From Euglena gracilis (lineage: Eukaryota > Euglenida > Euglenophyceae > Euglenales): a DNA stretch of 64,000 nt. Location of the stretch: the NCBI GenBank assembly GCA_039621445.1, contig CP154956.1, forward strand, positions 28,216,667 through 28,280,666, given 5' to 3'. This document shows, piece by piece, positions 34,001-44,597 of this stretch. Numbering within the stretch: the first letter of the stretch is position 1; every line of letters starts with the position of its first letter. Under the pieces are notes generated by a model. That model had not been told where the DNA came from and made no database searches. It saw nothing but the letters and a program-made list of their open reading frames with translations. A program made the position numbers and the translations under genes.

Positions 34001-37000
34001 ACCGCATTACCCCCCCCTTTTCAAAAATTTTAAAGGACTTTTGACTATAGGTCGGTATAGGTCGGGCCGACCATGGTCGGCCCGACCTGTTTGGGCCGAC
34101 CATATGGTCGTAGAAACGACCTCCATGGTTTTCCATTTCAGAAGCATGAAAACCCTTGGCCAAACCCTGTGGAACATACAGACAGGCTATTTTACCTACC
34201 AGACACCTTCATTAAGTCCATCTGGGTGCACACACAAAGGGATTTTGTTAGGGTGCGCGTTTTGGCCATCCTTGCTTTGCACACACAAGGGATTTTGTTA
34301 TTTTAGGCGGGGGGTCCGGGGGGGGCAGCAGCCCCCCCCCCCCAGAGGAGGCCGTAGGCCGACTAAGTTAGCACAAAGGGAGTTTGTTGGGGGGCGCGTT
34401 TTGGCCATCCTTGCCTTGCACACACAAGGGGATTTTGTGGGGGGCGTGTTTTGGCCATCTTTGCCTTGCACACACAAGGGGATTTTGTTATTTTTAGGTG
34501 GGGGGGGTCCGGGGGGGCGGCACCCCCCCCCCCTGGAGGAGGCCGTAGGCCGACTAAGTTAGCACAAAGGGATTTTGTTGGGGGCGCGTTTTGGCCATCC
34601 TTGCCTTGCACACACAAGGGGATTTTGTTATTTTTGGCGGGGGGGGGGTCTGGGGGGGCGGCACCCCCCCCCCCCCGAAGGAGGCCGTAGGCCGACTAAG
34701 TTCATGTTTTTCAATATATTTTTTTTCAATATGGGATGCTTTTTGACAGTTTCAAGGTCATTCCAATGTGTTTCCATCCTTTTTGAGTCAAATTTACCGA
34801 ATCAAATTTTGAGGGAGGGGGGGCTTAAATTTCCAAAAAAAGGGGGGGTAATGCGGTTGATTGGAGGTCGGGCCGACTAGGTCGGCCCGACCTCCAATGG
34901 TTGATAAGCCATAGCCAACGGTCGGCCCGACCTAGGTTGGTACGACCTCCGGGATCGTCATAGCCAAACATCCGCACGGAGCCGATGTCTGGCCGGGCGA
35001 TTGATGTCTGGCCGGGTGCATCGCAGCTCATCCACCAATGAGTGAAGAGCAGGGACCAGGGTTCCTCAACCCCGAGGTCGACTGAAATAATTGTCAGCAC
35101 AAAGCATTGGACAAATTGGAGAATTGATTTTTGAAATTGAAAAGTTTGCATATTGTCAATCTCCCCTGTCCACTGCCCCCCCCCCCCCAAATAATATACC
35201 CGTGGTCATATTATTTGGGTATCTGAAGTTGAACTTTTTCCTCATTGAGTTTTCCTCCTTCGGGGCGTTCGACGTTGGATTTTGGAAATGACACAATGAA
35301 CATTTTCTGGCCATTCCCTGCATCGAAGTGTCAGAGTTTATGGACTGCTCTGTGAAGTGGATGGTGAAGAACGTTTGCGATCTGATCAACAACAAGCAGT
35401 TTGACCGGACGTCGTGGGACAACGCCATCCGTCCATACCTGTCCCCTTTTGTAGGTGAGGATGCCGCAAAAGCAATCAGCAAGACTTTTGCTGAGAAGTG
35501 CATCAAGGACATCGGACACAAAATGGATGATGAGGACGATGATGATGAGGGAGAAGACCTTTGCGACTGCAAGCACTGGTGGCTTTGCCAAAGAACTGGG
35601 ATTTTGACCATAAGCATGAGATCAGCCTTTTTTTGGTTTTTGGATGGGTGTTTCTGCAAGTTGGCCGGAATATATGGTGCCAGTCAGAAAGATATTGAGA
35701 ACCCAAAATCTTAGCAGAGGACTTCTTCTGGGCTTTTTTTTTTGCTTTTTGCTGGGCTGCTTCAACTCCCACGGTGCTTTGGTATTTTTCGCAAAGAACC
35801 TGCCACGGAATTTCAAAGCAATTTGTGCTCCTGAATTCTCTTTGGCCTATGGCAACAAGATTCTGCTGAACCAGACAAGACTCCGACTGAAGAGAGGGCA
35901 GAAGAAGTATGGGCTTTGTGGCGGAAATGATTGTGGGAAGTCCACTCTCATGCGGTCCATTGCAAACGGCCAAGTGGAAGGCTTCCCACCCAGAGGTGGC
36001 ACCGACAGCGAAACAGGTTCCCCATAGGCTGGCCCTGTGCTGAACGCCCGTATTTCAATTGCGACAGGCGGCCCCAATTCGGAGATTGAGGCCTCCAGGT
36101 TTGCAACCCTTCAACGAACAACTGGTCGCAGAGAAAGAGAGCCCCCCCCCCCCAACCCCGCAAGGTGGGACAAAGGCGCTGGTCTGCAACTTCCCTTCAC
36201 TTCCCAAAGTGCCAATCCACCTCTGCTCTTGCCCCAGGATGTCCTGACGTCGGTATACCTTGTCCGGGGCCACCTTTACCTCCCCCTTGAGGTTCGGTTC
36301 TGATGGCCAGCCCAACGTGTTCCCTTAACAAAATGCAATTTTGCTGCCTGTTTTTCATTCAGTTTATCTCTTTATCCCCATTCCCAGTCCTCATGCATTT
36401 TCATTTTCCTTATTTATGTCATTTTCATTCCTCACACCACACAGATTTCCTCTGGGGGGACACTTTAAATTTCCTGGTTGATAAGTTACATGTCCCCATT
36501 GTAATTTCTGTGTGGGAAAGAGTCAAGTATTTGTTGCTTCAACCATGTCCTTTCGTGGTTGTGTAACAATTGCCAAAATTCGACATTGGGAGTTTGACAT
36601 TGACAATTTGACATGGCATTTTGTCATCCGTTGTTTGCTCGGGGGAGATGATGTTTGCTAGGTAGCCAAATTTCGACATTTTTCATCAACAGGGCTGGGG
36701 GGTCCAAACTGGCCTCTGGCCAGTTTTGGCTGACCTGCGGCGCATCACCCCCCAGGGCCAATGGCCCAAACCTACCCACCCACTTTTGAAAAACCACCCA
36801 CCCATTCCCTCCCGGGGGGGGGGGGGGTTACACAAGGGTTTAGCGAGGAGTGCATGCCCTCACCCTGCAACGTCCCACTTGGGTAATTCTGGGTTGGTGA
36901 ATGCCCACCCCCCACCCGGGGGGGGGGTTGTGGGTGGGTTTTTTTTGAAAAAGTGGGTGGGTGGGTTTTGGCCCGGAAAAATGCCCATCCCATCCATCCC

Positions 37001-39642
37001 CCATCATATACATCGACAGATTTGAAGCACCTTTTTCAGCATATTTGTTTTCCGCAGCTGTTTTTGCGTTGCAAGTTGCATCATCTGATACTGGGGGGGG
37101 GGAACTTGAACGGGAAAAATTGTTGTGGGAAAAATTCTGGACAAAATTTTGTCCAGGATTTTTCCCGCCATTTTGAGGATCCGTCCAGGATTTTTTTCTG
37201 GTAAATTTAAGAAAAATCCAATTTCCTCCAGTGAACGCCAAATAATTCTCTTCGGCATTTTGCGCCAATTTTGGGAATATATTATTTTTTTTCCAAATCT
37301 TATGTTTAGAATGTGGTGATTCAAAATGAAAAAATGTGTTTTTTTGTGCTGTTTTGTAATTTGGAGTTTAGTGTTTTATTAATTTTTTGAAGTTTAGGTT
37401 TGTGGGGAAAATACCTCGGGATTTGGTGTGAATTCTTTGTTATCTTCCCTGAAAAATGGGTTCACGAGATTTTTTTGTCCAGAACTTTTCCCGGCAATTT
37501 TCAAGCAGTGTCCAGAATGTTTCCCACATTTTAAGGATTCGTCCAATATTTTTGCTGACAGATTTTTTCCCAATGGCAATTGTTCTCAGTCAGATCCCCC
37601 CCCCATCCATATCCAACAAGAATAGGAGGTGGTGCCAAAGTTTGGCTCAGGGAGAAAAAGGATGAAAAAGGCGTTGCATTCCACCTCGGGAGGTTTCTCT
37701 TGTTCTTGCTTAATAGCTTGTTATGATGCACTTGTTATGATGCACCAAGTGCTTCTACAAGTGGAAATGCAGCACATGCCTTTGTTCTTTTGGGGTCTCC
37801 AGAAGAGGTTGTCCTGTGTGCGAATCTGATATTCCAACTGAACTTGCAGATTACTCTGTGAAAGAGTTTGTTCGGCTTGACCCCCACCTGCGCAACAAGG
37901 ACACGGAGAAGGAGATCATTCCGATGCTCAAAAGTGTTGGCTTCACGGACCAAATGCTGGAAGGTCCAGACACCCAACGATTGAAATGTGTTCCTGAAGT
38001 TCATCGGTGTGCTGATTTTGCTGCATCCCAAAAAGTAGGAGGCACAATAATTTTTAGTAGAATTATGTTTTAAGGGCATTCAGGTCAGGCTTCTTCTAAG
38101 GAAGGTGGCCTCCCCCGGGGTGGGTGGGTTTTAGGGGCAGGCAGGGTCCTCACTTGGACCCCACAGTGTATTTTGTTCCACCAGAAAAGTTGAAATTTAA
38201 ATTCCAAAGCTTCAAAAGGAAAACATAAAAGAATGAAGTACGTTGACAAAAACAAAAGATTGTACAGTAAAAAATCACTGTGTGAGAATCCCAACTGCCA
38301 TGCCCCCCCCCCCATTTCTCACTTGATGCGAGAACCACATCCCAAGGGAGGCTTGACAAAACCTCTGTTGGCCGCAAAATGATTCAAAATGGGTGAGATT
38401 TTACCCCCCCCCCCCCCCTAGTCGTACGACCACCCCTCATCTATGACCACCCCCCGGTCACAGGTTGCAGGTCATGGGGGTGTTATGACCACCCCCCCCC
38501 CCGGTCACAGGTTGCAGGAACCCGGTCATACGACTAGGGGGGGGGGGTAGCAGAAAAAATTTTCCCGATTTGAACAAGCAACCCCACATAGCAAGGTAAG
38601 CCGTGGAAAGCCCCAGGCAGGTCTGCAATGGGGACCAGACAACAGAGCTCGTCCCTCCCTCCGACAGAGTGAGCGTCCATGTACCCCTCCCCAAACTAAC
38701 CAAGGTGCGACCATTTACAATTATAAATGTTTCACTTTTCTGAACCTGGGTGAGTGTAAAGACCTGCAAACAGTGCATCTCAATTAGGTTTCTTCTTCTG
38801 AGGGGGGGGGTGCCTTGTGATATGGGGTTCAAGGGCAAGCACCCCCCGGGGGATGAAAAAAATCATGTATTTTGGGTTCATTTTTCAAAAAAAATTCAAA
38901 AAATTTCCCCGGCCAAAATCCCCGTTTTCCCAAAATTGATGAAAATGTTGTGGTGGGGGGGTCGACCTCCCCACCAGGCCTTCCCGATCTGCCCTGCCGA
39001 CGCCTTCAGGGTTGGGGGGGGGGGGTAGAGCACTGCTCACCTCAACCCCCCCCTTCCATCAACTGCTGCCAGCGGTCCCCATATGCTTTCCCTTCTTCAC
39101 GGACAAACGTCGCTCGGGTGCCTGCCAGTGGCCAGTTTTCCAGCTCTCCGGGGGGTGGCGCATGAAACTCGCGCTGTCCCGCGCCATCCTCCGGGGGGCA
39201 GACATCCTCCTCCTGGACGAGCCCACCAACCACCTCGACGTCCGCAACGTGGCCTGGGTGGAGAATTACCTGATCGGGCTGACGGATGTCACCGTCATCG
39301 CGGTGTCCCATGACTCCGGATTCCTGGACCGCGTGTGCACCAACATCATCCATTTCGACCGTCTGAAGTTGCGGAAATACAGGGGCAACCTCTCCGCCTT
39401 TATCAAGATCCATCCCGAAGCAAAAGCATACTACGAATTGCCTGGGGCTGACACTGTTCAACACTTGGAACTGTTCACGTTTTGGTGAATCCACCAACTC
39501 GCAATTATGCTGAGTGTGAATATATTGGCACCCCATCCCTGGTAGAAGTAGCATGCTCTTCACATTTCAAAAAAAATGGGCTGGTGTAATGGCACCACAG
39601 CCATCTTGTCCGTCTTCGCACAACGAAAATAATGATAATACA

Positions 39643-39690
<48 letters not shown>

Positions 39691-42600
39691 AATGATGATA
39701 ATGATATGATTTCCCTCAGACAGCGTGGTGGAAACATTGCTGTGTCAATGATATCTGATGAAGGTGACGAGGGATGCGTGTATAAAGCAAAAGGATTTGT
39801 TGAATCAACAGCGTGCTGGAGCAATAGTACAAATTGCTTCTTGCCACAACCCCAGCTCAGCGGTAGTTGAGCCCAGTTTTGACAGGGGTTGTCATTGATC
39901 TTTGGGTATTGGGTGTCCCCCCTTTCAGATGAGTTTACAATTTGTTGGTGTTTGCTTTTGCTTTTTTCTTTTTGCAGGTTTGTGGAGAACAGGTTGTTCG
40001 GGTCTGGCTTCTGAATTCAATATGCTAACACTCTGGAAGGTGCCAGCTCCACTTCTGAAGTCTTCCAAGCTGAGATTCCGGTTCCCTGACCCAGGGTATT
40101 TGGAAGGCGTCAAGTCCAAGAACAAAGCATTGCTTAAGATGCGGAACGTTGGCTTCACGTACCCCGGAACCACCCGCAAGATTCTGCGCAGGCTCCTTTG
40201 CATTCCTTTTTGCAAGGTTTCAAGAATATATCTTGTGAAGTTGACCCACGGGTTGGGTCCCAGGCGAACCCCCCCGGGGGGGCGGGGGCGGTTGGGGCTC
40301 GGGCTGGGGTGTCACTGTTCAATTTTTTATTTGTGAAAATATTTTCACTTGAAGATATTTTTAACTCCATGATGGATCCTTCTGAGCCATTGAGTCAAAA
40401 ATCAAGCCATTTCTCCTGTCTTTGCAGATACAGCCCTCGTGAAGCCCAAGGGGGATTCAGCGAGATTCAGATGATTTTTATTTGGGTCTTTTTTTTGGTT
40501 TCCCCCCATAACTTCACATGTTTTCCTGGCAATCTTTGTGTTCTGCTGCAGAACAGAAAACTAGATTTAAATTCATATCTGAGCCAAATCTGTCCCTGTC
40601 ACAAAAACTGTTGAAAAAATGTGTCTTTTGACTTTTTTGGGCGTCAAAAAATTACATTTTTTTGGAACCAGCACGTTTTTTGAAGGACAACCTTTTTTCC
40701 CGTTGTCCAACAAATCACTCCTGTCCAACGACACCCTTTGTTCAAACCACCACAGTTTTTGTTGAAAGTGGATTTTTGTTTTTACCAAACACGTTTGTCC
40801 AACGAACACCCTGAGTGCGCACAGCAGTTTTAGTCACACAAGCGTTCTTCCGCATGGTACAATTCCTTTTGTGTCTTTTGTGTCTTTTGCCTGGTGTCCC
40901 CCCAATTTTTGTTCCCCAGTTCCTTATTCTTGAGGAAAAGTGCACATGCCTGACGTTGAGTGGAGTGTCCATATTTGTTTCCTTTCCCAGGACCGTCCGT
41001 CTCAATCGCAACGTTCTCTTTCCGTTCCTGCTTACTGCCACTCTCGGAGAGTTTTTCTGTTTTTCTGAATTTCTCCGCGATTTCTGCAGCGTTCAATGGA
41101 TGGCCCTGACCGCCGGTTTCCAGGGTGGCCGTGGTGGGCCCCAACGGGGCCGGCAAGTCCACCATGATCAAGCTGCTCTGCGGAGAGCTCGTGCCGCAGG
41201 AGGGCTCTGTGGAGAAGCACCCCAACATGCGCCTCGCCTACGTCGCCCAGCACGCATTCCACCCAGGCTTCTTTTTACGGAAGGCGGGGGGAGGGGGGCG
41301 AGGGTCTGGTTTTCGTTAGGTGGTCCCCCCCGACCCAATGATGGCCATTGTCAAGGGAAAATTGGCTGGCCCCAGTCAGCCAAGTGGGGTTGATAAAAAG
41401 ACGCCCGGTGACACCACATCGAGCACCACCTGGAGAAGACGCCCAACCAGTACCTCCAGTGGCGATTTGCCGGGAATGAGGACCGGGAGGCCATTGTGAA
41501 GGCCACGTTGGAGCTGACCCCGGAGGAGGAGGCCATGGTCAAGAAGCCCATCTGGGGCGTCGCTTGAGCTGGAGGGCTCCCCATCCCCCGCTGGGGGGGT
41601 TCAGCCACCAGCAGCCTTTTTCCAACCTCAGATCAGGGTTTGATATAAGGAGGGCGTACATGGTTTAGGTGGGGGGTGTCCCCGCCACCCCCCCCCTCCT
41701 GGCCCGCAGGGGGGGTCCGGACCACCCCCCCCCCCACCTGCCAGGGGGGTCCAGATCGACCCTGGGGGTACCCGGGACCCCCCCCCCCCAAAAGGGTCAA
41801 ATTTTTCCTCCGGCGCTTTGTGCCGAAAAAAATTTGCATTTTTGGCAAATTTTTGCCCAAAAAGTGCCCAAAATGGCACTTTTGGTCGTTTTGGGGGGTC
41901 AAAGAATTTTCGGCCCGGCGCTTTGCGCCGGGCCGAAATTCAGTTACCCGGACCACGCCACTGTTTAGGTTGGGGGGGGGGTGTCCCCCCCCTCCTGGCC
42001 CGCAGGGGGGGGGGGGGGGAGTGCCAAACGGTAGAGGGGGGGGGGGGGTAGTGGGTAGTCGGCCGACTAGTCGGCCGACCAATTGGGTAGTCGGCCGACT
42101 AATTGGTCGGCCGACTAGTCGGCGGACCAATTGGGTAGTCGGCCGACTAGTCGGCCGACTACCCACTCTAATGTACTAACGGGTCAAAACCGCCGACCTT
42201 TAAGCCCCCCCCCTGGGAAAAATTTTTGTCTAAATCACCTCAACACCAGTCAAAACCCACCCAAATGGCTCCAGAACCCCCCAATCGGGGGTGAATATGC
42301 AAAAAAATTGGGGGAAAATGTCCATTTTGGGCCACTTTTGACAAAAGTGCACCTCTCCCCATTGAATTTTCAATATAAGTCAAAATTTGCACAAAAAAAG
42401 GGTCTTATCCCTCCAAGTCTGTTGCCAACATAGAAGGGATTTTGTTATTTGAGGGGGGGGGGTGCGGGGGGGGCGGAGCCCCCCCCGCCTATGCCAAAGT
42501 GAGCCACAAAAACGACTTAGCCCCCGAGTATGTTGCCAACACAGAAGGGATTTTGTTATTTGAGGGGGGGGGGGGTGCGGGGGGGGCGGAGCCCCCCCCG

Positions 42601-44544
42601 CCTATGCCAAAGTGAGCCACAAAAACGACTTAGCCCCCGAGTATGTTGCCAACACAGAAGGGATTTTGTTATTTGAGGGGGGGGGTGCGGGGGGGGGGGC
42701 GGGGACCCCCCGCCGATGCCAAAGTGAGGCACAAAAACGACTTAGCCGCCAGTATGTTGCCAACATAGAAGGGATTTTGTTATTTGAGGGGGGGGGTGCG
42801 GGTGGGGCGGAGCCCCGCCCCCCCCGCCTATGCCAAAGTGAGCCACAAAAACGACTTAGCCCCCGAGTATGTGGCCCACACAGAAGGGATTTTGTTATTT
42901 GAGGCTCGGATTGGGTGGAGGGGGGAGTTTTCTGCCTCTCGTGATGCAGAATGCAGATTGCAGATTGCATTTCTAAAGGATTTTAATGTAATCCCTGTTT
43001 CATCATTGATTTTTTACCCCTCCGGACCCCATCTAGGGCCCACCGACCCCCCACTGACCAAAGATTTCCATTTGGGGGTGTTTATTTAGGCGTAAGACAT
43101 TTATTTGGACCCATCCGGACCATTTCCGGGTTATTTGGGCCCGCCACAGACCATTTTTATGACCGCCGACTAGCCACCGACTAGTTTGCATTGGATTTTG
43201 TTCATGGGGGGGGGGGCTTAAAAGTCGGCGGTTTTGACCCGTTAGTACATTAGAGTGGGTAGTCGGCCGACTAGTTGGCCGACTACCCACTCCCCCCCCC
43301 CCCCCCTGTCTCGCCGACTAGCTACCGACTAGGCCTAGTCGGTGGACCAATTGGGTAGTCGGCCGACTAGTCGGCCGACTACCCACTACCCCCCCCCCCC
43401 AGTCTACCGCCTTGCGCCGGGGGGGGGGGGTTCGGACCACCCCCCCACCTGTCCTTATATCAAACCCTGCCTCAGACCCCCTAAACCCCCTAAGTAAGGC
43501 TAACCATCTACAATTTCCTTTTATTTTGCCATAAATTTATTTTTATTTAGTATTTGTATTATTTAATATAAATTCTGTTATTTAGTATATATTTTATATT
43601 TTTATAAAACTATTTAGTATATGTTTTGTTGTTTTGCAACCGCCCGAAGGGTGGCTGGACAGTGATGGATTTTTGCTTCCGGAGATGCAGACATGGGCCA
43701 AAACTGGGCAAATAAAGGGGTAGAATAGGGTTGGCCAGGCAAATTTTGAATCAAAAAATATCCATTTTTTTGCCTACCCCCCCCCCCCTAGTCGTACGAC
43801 CACCCCTCATTTATGACCACCCCCCGGTCACAGGTTGCAGGTCATGGGGGTGTTATGACCACCCCCCCCGGTCACAGGTTGCAGGTTGCGAAAAATTTAA
43901 CCCCCCAAAATAAGTCCCCCCCCTGGCCGGTCCGAGCAAAAATCCATGAAATAGACCCCCCCAAAATAAGGTCCCCCCTGCCGGCGCGAAGCGCCGGATT
44001 TTTGAAAAATGGGACATTTTGGGGGGGGTAAATCGGCCATTTTGGGACAGTTTTCACACACTTCTACGACCGCCCCCTCATCTATGACCACCCCCCGGTC
44101 ACAGGTTGCAGGTTATAGGGGTGTTATGACCACCCCCCCCGGTCACAGGTTGCAGGAACCCGGTCATACGACTAGGGGGGGGGTAATTGGGGGGCATTTT
44201 TGCAGTATCGTTTTTTTTATTTGGTATGGGTCGGAACTAGTTATTGGCCGGGGGGGGGGTCAGCCAGCGGCCTTTTTTTCAGCCAGTCTGACCTGGACCC
44301 CAGGGGGGGGGGGGTTCGTGAAGGGACGCCCTAAGCCCCTCCTGTGGGATGGAAAGAAACGGGTGGTGGAGCGCCTGGTTTCTCGGCGGCAAATCAAGCG
44401 GTCTTATGAACAGGAATCAGACTTTTGCACTCGGGCGCGTGCGCGTGTGTGTGCCTGCATGTGTGTGCGCGCGTGTGTACGTGCGTGCGCGCGTGTGTAC
44501 GTGCGTGCGCGCGTGTGTATGTGCGTGCGTGCGTGCGTGCGTGC

Positions 44545-44597
<53 letters not shown>

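Larger units (their letters stand above)
33206..35325 (+). other. eEF3 nonconventional intron (about 2.1 kb)
   Basis: The arms CTGGAGATGGCC (33207) and GGCCATTCCCTG (35309-35320) pair well, and the 3' side shows CTG plus CATCG before the exon. The exact 5' boundary needed for the frame is 1-2 bases off the usual offset. Confidence 0.65.
41549..44349 (+). other. eEF3 nonconventional intron (2.8 kb)
   Basis: CAT CTGG...GCTT ... AAGC...CCTG TGGGA. Joining CC to TGGAAAG gives [12 protein letters not shown] in frame; the alternative ATC TGG GAT GGA is also in frame. It contains the TAGTCGGCCGACTA palindrome element, a tandem array and the second CCTAGTCGTACGACC copy. Confidence 0.7.
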
